From Piezodorus guildinii (lineage: Eukaryota > Arthropoda > Insecta > Hemiptera > Pentatomidae), in contig CM041292.1 in the NCBI GenBank assembly GCA_023052935.1, positions 109,789,147-109,853,146 on the forward strand: a stretch of 64,000 nt of DNA, given 5' to 3'. Positions 1-7,904 of the stretch are shown here, in pieces; position 1 is the first letter of the stretch, and every line of letters starts with the position of its first letter. The notes under the pieces are model-generated. The model did not search any database. It was not told the DNA's origin and worked only from the letters and a program-made list of their open reading frames with translations. The translations under genes and the position numbers were made by a program.

Positions 1-212
1 GAAACAGTAATAATATATTTTTTTAAATAATATAATATTAAACAAACAATTATTTGTAAGGATATATAATGAAAAAAAGATCAGAATATGAAATGAAGGA
101 GAAAGAAATAAGTTGTGAAAAGAGATAAGAAAGAAAATACATATATAATATAAGCCAAAACGTCGGCATACATTAACAATATGTGTTACTTATTAGCGTG
201 TAAATTGTTTTG

Positions 213-365
213 ATGACCGCACTCCCAACTATCTTTGTCATCATATATTCTCAATGGTCTTCTAAACTCCATCATAACGATAATAAATTTGTTTTGAAGT
301 CGAAACTCCGAATTCGGTTTTCTGGAATACGCGTCGCGACCTTTGAATTATTCCATGACAAAAAG
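213..365 (+). other. possible host exon, unrecognised
   Basis: An ATG at 213 opens a 51-codon frame that ends exactly at a good splice-donor sequence (AAG followed by GTACGT at 366). Base composition is less AT-rich than the flanks and includes CpG-containing codons. The predicted peptide is basic in its second half (KLRIRFSGIRVATFELFHDKK) and I do not recognise it. No partner exon was found. It could be a 5' coding exon, a decayed repeat, or chance; confidence is low. Confidence 0.2.
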
Positions 366-698
366 GTACGTAAAACTTATTTTATAAAAAACCAAATATT
401 CCTCACTTTTGAAAAAAAAAATATGTTTTTACATCGACGTATATTCCTTTACCTCTTTTTTATTTAAAGAATAAGGATAATAATAAGTTGATTCAAATAA
501 GTATATCTCTCAGTATGTTAAAAATTATATCATTAGCTGGCAAGATGGATTGAAGTGAATACGTGAAATGGATAGTGAGGTCTTATTGTTAGTGAGAAAC
601 CGCAAGAGTTTATTTCAGGAATGGTTTGACGTGCTGTAATAAATCCTTCAATGGTATATCTTTAACCATAAATAATATTCTATAATCTTATTCTAATA
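366..698. other. AT-rich flank, nothing recognised
   Basis: AT-rich sequence between the exon candidate and the first LTR element. I see no repeat, motif or coding signal here, apart from the last four bases (GTAT), which form the left target-site copy of the element. Confidence 0.5.
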
Positions 699-702
699 GT
701 AT
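699..702 (+). repeat. target-site duplication GTAT, left copy of element 1
   Basis: GTAT lies immediately before the TG that opens the left LTR. The same four bases (7370-7373) follow the CA that closes the right LTR. A 4-bp duplication is normal for Ty3/gypsy integrases and shows that both LTRs belong to one insertion. Confidence 0.9.
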
Positions 703-845
703 TGCTACGGCCAAGACAATGACGGGTGGACCACGCCTGGAGGGGCCTAGATGAGGCTAGAGACTTCTGGACCTGGACAGTCCTCGAAGTGCCTGGAAAG
801 GCCCACCACCCTACCTGCGCCCGGGTCTAGAAGATTCGGCGGTGG

Positions 846-881
846 TTTAAATAGCGGTCCCTGAGTCTAGGGGAGTCAGTC
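846..881 (+). promoter_or_regulatory. LTR core promoter: TATA-like box and initiator
   Basis: TTTAAATA at 846-853 is followed by TCAGTC at 876-881, a match to the arthropod initiator consensus. The initiator A at 878 lies about 32 bases after the first T of the box, which is the expected spacing. Transcription of the element probably starts here. Confidence 0.65.
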
Positions 882-1182
882 TTGATCTTGCTCAAGTGAA
901 TGTATCAGTGAACAGTGACAGTGAACAACTCGTGACAGTGTGACAGTGTAGTGAAACTGTGTGTCAATATTGTGATAATCGGTCGGTGGGAAATTAGAAG
1001 ACTGTAGTTTATATATAATTTATAGTTGTAAGTCTTAGAATAAGTCTAGCCGATTGTAAGTAGTTTATTCGTTAGGAATACCTCATTTTATATGTATACT
1101 GTTTAGTAGTTAAGCTAGTAATTCCATTATTATTGTTAATATAGTGGTTAGTAATCCCTTTGTATTTGTGTTTTCTGTATTC

Positions 1183-1188
1183 AATAAA
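1183..1188 (+). terminator. LTR poly(A) signal AATAAA
   Basis: AATAAA within the LTR; the copy that acts on the genomic transcript is at 7308-7313. Its position downstream of the initiator gives an R region of roughly 300 bases. Confidence 0.6.
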
Positions 1189-1247
1189 CATCTGTAATTT
1201 GTAAACTGGAGTAGTTAATTTCGCACACCCCGTAGCCCGTAACAATT

Positions 1248-1265
1248 TGGTGTCAGAAGTGGGAT
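1248..1265 (+). other. primer binding site, tRNA-Leu type
   Basis: TGGTGTCAGAAGTGGGAT begins three bases after the 5' LTR. It is complementary to a 3' end of the form ATCCCACTTCTGACA plus CCA, which I recognise as a tRNA-Leu acceptor/T-arm. Minus-strand DNA synthesis would start here. The tRNA identity is from memory and should be checked against the host tRNA set. Confidence 0.75.
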
Positions 1266-1328
1266 CATTGTAAATGGTTATAATTTTGGTTTTCTTGTTT
1301 TTGTAATTATTGGGCTACTGTGTGAAAA

Positions 1329-2663
1329 ATGACTTCTCAGAGTGTTAGACTGAATGATTTAAAAGTTGCAGACTTAAGACGGGAGTTAGAAGAACGAGAT
1401 CTGGATACTTCCGGAACGAAATCGGTACTGCAACAACGCTTGCGCCAATTTTTTGTTGATTCAGGGGAAAATCCAGACGAGATTACGTTTGAAAATGACT
1501 TCAGTAAGTTGTCTGCAACTTTTAAAACTGAATTAGGCACTGTTAAAAATGAGTTAGGTAATGAGTTAAGTACTGTTAAAAATGAGTTAGGTAATGAGTT
1601 AAGTACTGTTAAAAATGAGTTAGGTAATGAGTTAAGTACTGTTAAAAATGAGTTAGGTAATGAGTTAAGTACTGTTAAAAATGAGTTAGGTAATGTAGAA
1701 AAGAAGTTAGGTAATGAATTAAGTACTGTTAAAAATACATTGGAGGCTAAGTTAGGCAATTTAGAAACTAAGTTAATGGAAAGTGTAGATAATAAGTTAG
1801 CTGATGTAGAATCTAGATTAGGAGAAAAAGTCGATTCAGTAGAAAATGAACTTAGGGTAAGAATAGAAGCTCTAGAAGAACGTATGAGCAACCCACCGAC
1901 AATCGACACCGACCAACCCTCTGAGAGAAGCCCTCACAACACCATTCCCTCCGCCAATGCTGGGATGCCACCAACGCACAACACCATCCCATTGTTCGAC
2001 GGGAAGACGCCGTGGGAGGACTACATGACTCTCTTCGAGACAGCGGCTTCGATCCACGGGTGGTCAAAGGAGACGCAAGCATCAGCGTTGTGCCTAGCCT
2101 TGCGTGGAGACGCCTTAGGAGTGCTACAGGGGATGCCCATGTCGGAGCGGTGCAACTACGGTGAGCTGATGAAAAGACTGGAGATGCGTTTCGGCCATCG
2201 CCACATGGACCAACTATACCGTTCCCAGTTAAAGAACAGGGTCCAGAAGACCAACGAGACGCTGCAGGAATTTGAAGCAGATATCGCCCGGCTAGTGAGG
2301 AATGCCTACCCAACGGTCACCGACGACGTCTACGAGAGCTTGGCTATCGACAAATTCCTGGATGGACTTCGAGACCCGGAAACCCAACAGGCAGTGAAAC
2401 TCGCACGCCCTAAAACTTTGGGCGATGCATTGTCGCAGGCCATGGAATTCGAGGCTGTCAGGCAGTCAGTCCGTGGACATGCACGAGTTCGAGCGGCAGA
2501 AGCGGAGCCTAACGCGGCCCCCACCATCGAGGACATAGTAGCAAATATTTTAGAAGCCCTCAGGACCCGCAAAAAGGAGATACGCTGTTGGAGCTGCGGT
2601 CAACTCGGACACCCCAGAAGCAAGTGTCCTACCAGGAAGCCGGAAAAGCCACAGGAAAACTAA
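1329..2663 (+). CDS. gag: Gag polyprotein with SAP domain, coiled coil and CCHC knuckle
   Basis: A 444-residue Gag beginning at an ATG 63 bases after the primer site. In order: a SAP-like helix-turn-helix at residues 8-42 (L..LKVADLRREL, then an acidic turn and a basic helix), a DNA-binding fold rarely placed at a Gag N-terminus; a long coiled coil at about 60-190 built partly of 11-residue repeats (ELSTVKNELGN, four near-perfect copies); a Pro/Asn-rich linker; a capsid-like region at about 215-390 (motifs FETAASIHGW and ALCLALRGDA); and one CCHC zinc knuckle at 420-433 (C-X2-C-X4-H-X4-C) for RNA binding. It overlaps the protease frame by 76 bases, so Pol is probably made by -1 frameshifting. 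An A-rich stretch (GGAAAAC, 2654-2660) just before the TAA is a possible slip site, although it is not a canonical heptamer. Confidence 0.93.
   Translation: MTSQSVRLNDLKVADLRRELEERDLDTSGTKSVLQQRLRQFFVDSGENPDEITFENDFSKLSATFKTELGTVKNELGNELSTVKNELGNELSTVKNELGNELSTVKNELGNELSTVKNELGNVEKKLGNELSTVKNTLEAKLGNLETKLMESVDNKLADVESRLGEKVDSVENELRVRIEALEERMSNPPTIDTDQPSERSPHNTIPSANAGMPPTHNTIPLFDGKTPWEDYMTLFETAASIHGWSKETQASALCLALRGDALGVLQGMPMSERCNYGELMKRLEMRFGHRHMDQLYRSQLKNRVQKTNETLQEFEADIARLVRNAYPTVTDDVYESLAIDKFLDGLRDPETQQAVKLARPKTLGDALSQAMEFEAVRQSVRGHARVRAAEAEPNAAPTIEDIVANILEALRTRKKEIRCWSCGQLGHPRSKCPTRKPEKPQEN
1539..1740 (+). repeat. 33-bp tandem repeat within gag
   Basis: About four near-identical 33-bp units (core GTTAAAAATGAGTTAGGTAA) followed by diverged partial units. 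The unit length is a multiple of three and keeps gag open. Each unit codes for an 11-residue coiled-coil repeat, so copy number can change without breaking the protein. Confidence 0.9.
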
Positions 2664-2959
2664 GGAGGGTTGATGGGAAGGGGCAACTGTCAACCCGTAG
2701 CATCAAAGGCCCCAGGGTCGCCGTGAGAATCGCGACAATAGGGAGCAAGACAAATAGTTTTTATGTGGATGGAATGGTGAACGGGCAGCTGCGGAGTTTT
2801 CTGCTGGATACCGGCGCAACCATGACAATACTGAACCCGAAGGCAGTTAACGCTAAGAAGATATTACCTACCACTTGGGCGTTACGGACAGCCACAGGAC
2901 AGCCAGCCGAGGTCTACGGGGAGACAGTTGCCACTTTCTTCATCGGGGCCAACGTCTAG
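2588..2959 (+). CDS. Protease N-terminal part, -1 frame relative to gag
   Basis: This open frame has no ATG at its start (the first codon is TTG) and is presumably entered by frameshifting from gag. It codes for a linker and then a retropepsin N-terminal half with the active-site motif LLDTGA (Asp at codon 74 of this frame, 2807-2809). The frame closes at a TAG (2957-2959) before the second conserved protease motif, which lies in the next frame as VIFGMDLM. The protease domain is therefore split between two frames, best explained by loss of one base around 2950-2957 in this copy. A second programmed shift is possible but unlikely in mid-domain. Confidence 0.85.
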   Translation: MELRSTRTPQKQVSYQEAGKATGKLRRVDGKGQLSTRSIKGPRVAVRIATIGSKTNSFYVDGMVNGQLRSFLLDTGATMTILNPKAVNAKKILPTTWALRTATGQPAEVYGETVATFFIGANV

Positions 2960-5900
2960 AGCACCGCGTTCTCGTGGCGAAAATAGACGAGGAAGTCATC
3001 TTCGGCATGGACTTGATGATCAAATACGGGATCAAGCTGGACATGTCGAGAGGTGTGATGACGCTGGGAGACGAAGAGGTCATCCTTCGGCAGGGAAAGG
3101 ACCTCTATGCACGAGTACTCCTACTAGAAGACACCACCTTACCTGCACGGAGTCAAATTCTGACGCATGGGACGATCAATGGACGACTACCGGAGGGTCA
3201 ATGTCTTCTACTTGAACCTGGGAAGCACGAGGAGCAGGAAGTCGGACGCGGTGTTCTGGTTGCAAGGTCTCTCATCAAGGTCGGACATACCACCCCAATC
3301 CGACTGATGAATCTGAACAGCTTCCCGGTGACACTAAAGAGAGGAACACCAGTCGGAGAATGTACGGCCGCTACCTCAGTAGTCCGACAGCTACAACGCA
3401 ACCCCACCGAGCAACGAGGACTACCCGAAGAATTAAAAGGATTCGTGGAGGAATCATGCAGAGAACTTTCGCCTGAACAGAGCGAACTCGTGAAGAGATT
3501 GATTACCCGATGGCAGGACATTTTCGAGATCAGCTCAGGACCACGGGGTAGAACGAACATCGTCCAGCACAAAATTGACACCGGGGATACAAAGCCCATC
3601 CGACAGATCCCGAGGAGGCTGCCGCTAGCTAAACGAAAGGATGCCGAGGAGATTATTAAGGATATGGCGAATGATGGTGTCATCGAGCCCTCGAGTAGCC
3701 CATGGATGTCTCCTGTCGTACTGGTAAAAAAGAAGGATGGGACGACAAGATTCTGCGTAGATTACCGTCTTTTGAACAACGCCACGAAGAAGGACAGCTA
3801 CCCACTCCCAAGGATTGACGACACGCTGGACACACTAGAGGGTTGCAAACTATTTTCTACCTTGGATCTCCGCAGTGGATATTGGCAGGTTGGATTGGCA
3901 CCGGAAGATAAGGAGAAGACGGCATTTTCAATCGGCACTGGCCTCTGGCAATTTACGGTAATGCCATTCGGGCTTTGCAATGCACCTGCAACGTTCGAGA
4001 GGCTGATGGAAAGCGTCTTAAGAGGCCTTTCTTGGGAGATATGCCTGGTTTACTTGGACGACATCATTGTACTGGGAAAATCCTTCACTCACCATCTGGA
4101 GAATCTGGAGCGGGTCTTCGAACGGCTGCGTGCAGCTAATCTAAAACTGAACCCGAAGAAGTGCAATCTCTTCCGAAGGCAAGTCAACTACCTGGGGCAT
4201 GTTGTATCAGACAACGGAGTTGCTGTTGACCCAGAGAAGATTACAGCGATCACCAATTGGCCAGCACCTCGAGATAAGCACCAAGTGAGAAGTTTCCTCG
4301 GGCTCTGCACCTACTACAGAAGGTACGTGAAAGGATTCGCCAACATCGCAAAACCTCTTACCAGGCTCACTGAGGAAAAACGGACTTTCCTTTGGGATCG
4401 CGAGTGTCAGGCTTCATTTGAGGAGTTAAAGAAGAAATTGAGTAGTGCGCCTATTCTAAGCTATCCACGTCCCGAGGGCAAGTTCATTCTTGACACAGAT
4501 GCCAGCAACACTGCTATTGGAAGCGTCCTTTCTCAACTCCAAGACGGGGAAGAAAAGGTTATTGGGTACTTCAGCAAAGCACTGTCAGCTCCAGAACGCA
4601 ACTACTGTGTCACAAGGAAAGAGCTTCTGGCAGTGGTTAAGTCCATAGAGCACTTTCATAAATACCTGTATGGAAGAAGATTTCTACTGAGAACGGACCA
4701 CGCAGCTCTAATGTGGCTGCTGCGATTCAAGTCACCGGAGGGACAAGTTGCACGGTGGATCGAGCGCCTTCAGGAATATGACTTCGAATCTGCTCATCGT
4801 TCTGGAACGAGTCACCGGAATGCGGATGCGCTCTCAAGGAGACCCTGTGACGGAGAATGCAAGCATTGTTCTCGACAAGAAGAAAAGCAAGCAACAGTGT
4901 TGCGGACTACGGTCGTTACCGACGGTTGGCAGGACACACAACTGGCAAAGGAACAGGACGAGGACCCGGACTTGAAACAAATAAGGGAATGGAAGCTATC
5001 AGGCCAAAGGAGACCAAGCTGGCAGGATGTTGCTCCAATGTCGAAAAATATAAAAACCTATTGGGCTCAATGGAACTCCATTCTACTGGACAAAGGTCTG
5101 CTGAAACGAGCATTGGAGAACACAGAGGGAGATCAGCGGAGACTACAGCTCATCGTACCAAAGATTAAAGTGCCCGAAGTACTGAGGGAATTACATGATG
5201 GAGCATCTGGTGGCCACCTTGGAGTTCACCGGACATTAGAAAAGGTTCGTGAACGCTTTTACTGGGCAAACCTCAAGGACGATGTGTTAGATTGGTGCCG
5301 GCGGTGTGCAACTTGTGCCGCCTCTAATGGACCGATAAGGAAAAAGAAGGCACCTATGAAGAAATACAACGTAGGAGCACCATTCGAGAGAATAGCGGTA
5401 GACATCGCTGGCCCTTTTCCTGTGACAGATAATGGCAACCGATACATTCTCGTGGCCATGGATTATTTTTCAAAGTGGGTGGAAGCTTACGCCCTTCCGA
5501 ATCAGGAGGCCGCCACGGTTGCAGATGTTCTCGTGAAGCAGCTCGTCAGTCGGTTTGGGGTGCCCATGGAACTTCATGCTGACCAAGGAAGAAACTTTGA
5601 GTCGGCAGTCTTCACCAGGATGTGCGAGGCTCTAGGAATACGGAAGACCAGAACGACGCCTCTTCACCCTCAGTCCGATGGCATGGTAGAGCGCATGAAC
5701 AGGACGATGGGTCGATATTTGGCCAAGGTAGTTTCTGACCATCAGCGAGACTGGGACCAATATCTTCATCTGTTCCTGCTAGCCTATCGTAGTTCAGTCA
5801 ATGAAACGACAGGGCAGACCCCCGCCAATGTCGTGTTCGGTAGAGAACTACGCTTGCCTTGCGATCTGAAATTCGGTTTCAAGCCTGATGAGGAGGTCGC

Positions 5901-6846
5901 CGGAGAAGACTACGTCACGAACCTACGGAAGCGAATGAACACTATTCACGAGAAGGTTCGCACAAACATCCAGGGAGCAAGTGACAGAATGAAGGAGCGT
6001 TACGACATCAAGGCAGAGAAAGGTGGCTTCCAACCTGGAGACTTGGTCTGGCTACACGATCCTCGAAGAAGGCAAGGCTACTCACCGAAACTTCAAAACT
6101 CCTGGGACGGACCGTATGAGGTCATCAAGAGGATCAATGATGTCATCTATAGGATCAGGAAGCAGCCCAAAGGAAAACCCAAGGTAGTCCATTTCAACCG
6201 ATTGGCTCCATACAAGGGAAACCATGGCCCTACAGAGGAACAGCAAGTGAGGAACCTCACCGACAAGGACCTAACTCCCCATCCTAAGGCGCCAGACTCC
6301 CTTAGGGTAACGCAGACAGTTTACAGAGACATATTCTCGTTACCGGTAGACTATGCTCTAGCACATTGTGTCGCCGAACATCTGAGGAATTCCCGGGGGA
6401 TTGCGACGGTCTTCAGGAAGAAGTTCGCTGGAATTGAAGAGCTGGAACGCCAGGGACCAAGAGTTGGGAAGACTCTCCATCAAGAGCATGAAGGCCGGCA
6501 CCTGTTTTACTTGGTTACCAAGAGTTCATCAGAGCAGAAGCCGACATACGACACACTGCGCCGGAGTCTTGACGACCTGCGGAGAAAGCTTCTGGAACTG
6601 CGTGTCACCAAGCTCGCCATCCCGAAGTTGGGTTGTGGATACGATGGCCTGGAGTGGAGGATTGTCAGGAACATTGTAGAAGAGACGTTCGCCAACTCTG
6701 GAGTCATCATAATGGTATGCACGTTCAACCCCTGGAAAGACAAAACACCTACATCGGAGGAAGATCAGCATCGCTCAGCTTCTGCAATCTGTGCTCTGGG
6801 GCAGAGCACGTCTAAGGAGGGGGTAGTGCTACGGCCAAGACAATGA
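2875..6846 (+). CDS. pol: Pol polyprotein: protease C-terminus, RT, RNase H, integrase, macrodomain
   Basis: The frame is open for 1323 codons from a TTG at 2875, but real coding starts near 2957 where the protease continues. Residues below count from 2875. Protease tail with IFG at about 60-75; reverse transcriptase at about 230-450 with YLDD at 393-396; RNase H at about 535-650 with catalytic Asp542 in DTDAS; integrase zinc domain from His774 to the CRRCATC motif; integrase core with Asp843, Asp903 and Glu939 (DD35E); GPY/F motif at 1079-1081. After a short linker comes a TARG1/OARD1-like macrodomain at about 1148-1284, described separately. The frame runs through the purine tract and 20 bases into the 3' LTR, so the last six residues are LTR-encoded. 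All catalytic residues I can check are present. Apart from the protease frame break, this Pol looks functional. Confidence 0.95.
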   Translation: MGVTDSHRTASRGLRGDSCHFLHRGQRLEHRVLVAKIDEEVIFGMDLMIKYGIKLDMSRGVMTLGDEEVILRQGKDLYARVLLLEDTTLPARSQILTHGTINGRLPEGQCLLLEPGKHEEQEVGRGVLVARSLIKVGHTTPIRLMNLNSFPVTLKRGTPVGECTAATSVVRQLQRNPTEQRGLPEELKGFVEESCRELSPEQSELVKRLITRWQDIFEISSGPRGRTNIVQHKIDTGDTKPIRQIPRRLPLAKRKDAEEIIKDMANDGVIEPSSSPWMSPVVLVKKKDGTTRFCVDYRLLNNATKKDSYPLPRIDDTLDTLEGCKLFSTLDLRSGYWQVGLAPEDKEKTAFSIGTGLWQFTVMPFGLCNAPATFERLMESVLRGLSWEICLVYLDDIIVLGKSFTHHLENLERVFERLRAANLKLNPKKCNLFRRQVNYLGHVVSDNGVAVDPEKITAITNWPAPRDKHQVRSFLGLCTYYRRYVKGFANIAKPLTRLTEEKRTFLWDRECQASFEELKKKLSSAPILSYPRPEGKFILDTDASNTAIGSVLSQLQDGEEKVIGYFSKALSAPERNYCVTRKELLAVVKSIEHFHKYLYGRRFLLRTDHAALMWLLRFKSPEGQVARWIERLQEYDFESAHRSGTSHRNADALSRRPCDGECKHCSRQEEKQATVLRTTVVTDGWQDTQLAKEQDEDPDLKQIREWKLSGQRRPSWQDVAPMSKNIKTYWAQWNSILLDKGLLKRALENTEGDQRRLQLIVPKIKVPEVLRELHDGASGGHLGVHRTLEKVRERFYWANLKDDVLDWCRRCATCAASNGPIRKKKAPMKKYNVGAPFERIAVDIAGPFPVTDNGNRYILVAMDYFSKWVEAYALPNQEAATVADVLVKQLVSRFGVPMELHADQGRNFESAVFTRMCEALGIRKTRTTPLHPQSDGMVERMNRTMGRYLAKVVSDHQRDWDQYLHLFLLAYRSSVNETTGQTPANVVFGRELRLPCDLKFGFKPDEEVAGEDYVTNLRKRMNTIHEKVRTNIQGASDRMKERYDIKAEKGGFQPGDLVWLHDPRRRQGYSPKLQNSWDGPYEVIKRINDVIYRIRKQPKGKPKVVHFNRLAPYKGNHGPTEEQQVRNLTDKDLTPHPKAPDSLRVTQTVYRDIFSLPVDYALAHCVAEHLRNSRGIATVFRKKFAGIEELERQGPRVGKTLHQEHEGRHLFYLVTKSSSEQKPTYDTLRRSLDDLRRKLLELRVTKLAIPKLGCGYDGLEWRIVRNIVEETFANSGVIIMVCTFNPWKDKTPTSEEDQHRSASAICALGQSTSKEGVVLRPRQ
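6316..6726 (+). other. Macrodomain (TARG1/OARD1 type) at the Pol C-terminus
   Basis: About 137 residues (Pol 1148-1284) match the terminal ADP-ribose glycohydrolase TARG1/OARD1 from end to end. Matches are: YRDIFSLP at the start (the family has a GD-LF motif), ALAHCVAE, RGIATVFRKKF, LFYLVTK, KPTYDTL, then PKLGCGYDGLEW. The residues aligned with human TARG1 catalytic Lys84 and Asp125 are Lys1216 and Asp1257, with the same spacing of 41. One difference is the ribose/phosphate loop, where the usual G-A-G before I-A reads S-R-G here. TARG1 removes ADP-ribose from acidic residues of proteins and can act on ADP-ribosylated DNA. A role in undoing host ADP-ribosylation is inference. The domain is in frame with integrase, with no stop between them. 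Confidence 0.9.
6811..6826 (+). other. polypurine tract of element 1
   Basis: The purine-rich run AAGGAGGGGG sits just before the TG of the right LTR and would prime plus-strand DNA. It is also translated as part of Pol, since the pol stop lies inside the LTR. Confidence 0.8.
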
Positions 6847-7369
6847 CGGGTGGACCACGCCTGGAGGGGCCTAGATGAGGCTAGAGACTTCTGGACCTGG
6901 ACAGTCCTCGAAGTGCCTGGAAAGGCCCACCACCCTACCTGCGCCCGGGTCTAGAAGATTCGGCGGTGGTTTAAATAGCGGTCCCCTGAGTCTAGGGGAG
7001 TCAGTCTTGATCTTGCTCAAGTGAATGTATCAGTGAACAGTGACAGTGAACAACTCGTGACAGTGTGACAGTGTAGTGAAACTGTGTGTCAATATTGTGA
7101 TAATCGGTCGGTGGGAAATTAGAAGACTGTAGTTTATATATAATTTATAGTTGTAAGTCTTAGAATAAGTCTAGCCGATTGTAAGTAGTTTATTCGTTAG
7201 GAATACCTCATTTTATATGTATACTGTTTAGTAGTTAAGCTAGTAATTCCATTATTATTGTTAATATAGTGGTTAGTAATCCCTTTGTATTTGTGTTTTC
7301 TGTATTCAATAAACATCTGTAATTTGTAAACTGGAGTAGTTAATTTCGCACACCCCGTAGCCCGTAACA
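6827..7369 (+). repeat. 3' LTR of element 1
   Basis: A 543-bp copy of the left LTR with one added C. It contains the pol stop codon (6844-6846) and a poly(A) signal at 7308-7313. The right target-site copy GTAT follows at 7370-7373. Confidence 0.95.
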
Positions 7370-7373
7370 GTAT

Positions 7374-7904
7374 GTTAAGTAATAATCCTATTTTATAATA
7401 CTATCGCATATCTTTTTTTTCTATATCTTTTTTCTATGAGTGAAGTGATTATATTTCGAAGAATATCACTTAAAGCTGTTTTTAATATGCATGAAATTAA
7501 AGAGAAGATGTAACAAAAAAAAAAAAAAAAAAAAGAATATAAGTAAATAAATACGGTAAAATTGTACAGACCATACCGCCAACATTTACGATCTTCATCA
7601 TTTTTTTAATCAATAATGCTCTATTATTTCCTGAATATAAAACTATTTATTTTTCTAGCTAGTACTTTAAAATTGGCATTTACCATTATAAGCCAACTTT
7701 GCTGGTACAAACATGTATCGGGAAAATCTCTCTAATTCTAATAATTTTGTAGGTACAAAATTATTACAGAAACTATCGATATAATAACGACCTGCTTATC
7801 ATTTTTTGTTACCACAACACATTTCTAAATACCAAAGAAAGCGATTTAAAAAAATATCTAAAATTAATTAAAAACGAACTTTCAAAAATGGCAAAAATTC
7901 AGTT
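7374..7904. other. AT-rich spacer, nothing recognised
   Basis: Low-complexity AT-rich sequence including a long A run near 7515-7534. I see no gene or repeat boundary. Confidence 0.5.

Larger units (their letters stand above)
703..1244 (+). repeat. 5' LTR of element 1
   Basis: A 542-bp terminal repeat opening with TG and closing with CA, matched by 6827-7369. The only difference I see is one extra C in the right copy, at the run near 6984. It holds the promoter and poly(A) signals described separately and would define the U3, R and U5 regions. Confidence 0.95.
703..7369 (+). mobile_element. Ty3/gypsy LTR retrotransposon with macrodomain (element 1)
   Basis: A complete 6.67-kb insertion: LTR, tRNA-Leu primer site, gag, frameshifted protease, RT, RNase H, integrase, macrodomain, purine tract, LTR. 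The integrase lies downstream of RNase H, which is the gypsy order rather than the copia order. The LTRs differ by one base in a C run, so insertion was very recent. The coding part is much richer in GC than the flanks. There is no envelope-like ORF; the space after integrase is taken by the macrodomain. One apparent defect is a frame change inside the protease near 2956. The order RT-RNase H-IN, YLDD and a GPY/F integrase tail support the Ty3/gypsy call; the lineage within gypsy is not assigned. Confidence 0.96.

Noticed and set aside
1337..1909. Minus-strand 190-codon frame opposite gag
   Set aside because: It is a shadow of the gag 33-bp repeat, whose unit length keeps several frames open. 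No motif.
2588..2959. A separate protease gene with its own start
   Set aside because: The frame begins at TTG, overlaps gag, and lacks the second half of the domain. Frameshift entry from gag is the simpler reading.
6246..6320. Chromodomain after the integrase of element 1
   Set aside because: The segment after GPY/F is a short hydrophilic linker followed by the macrodomain; no chromodomain aromatic cage pattern is visible.
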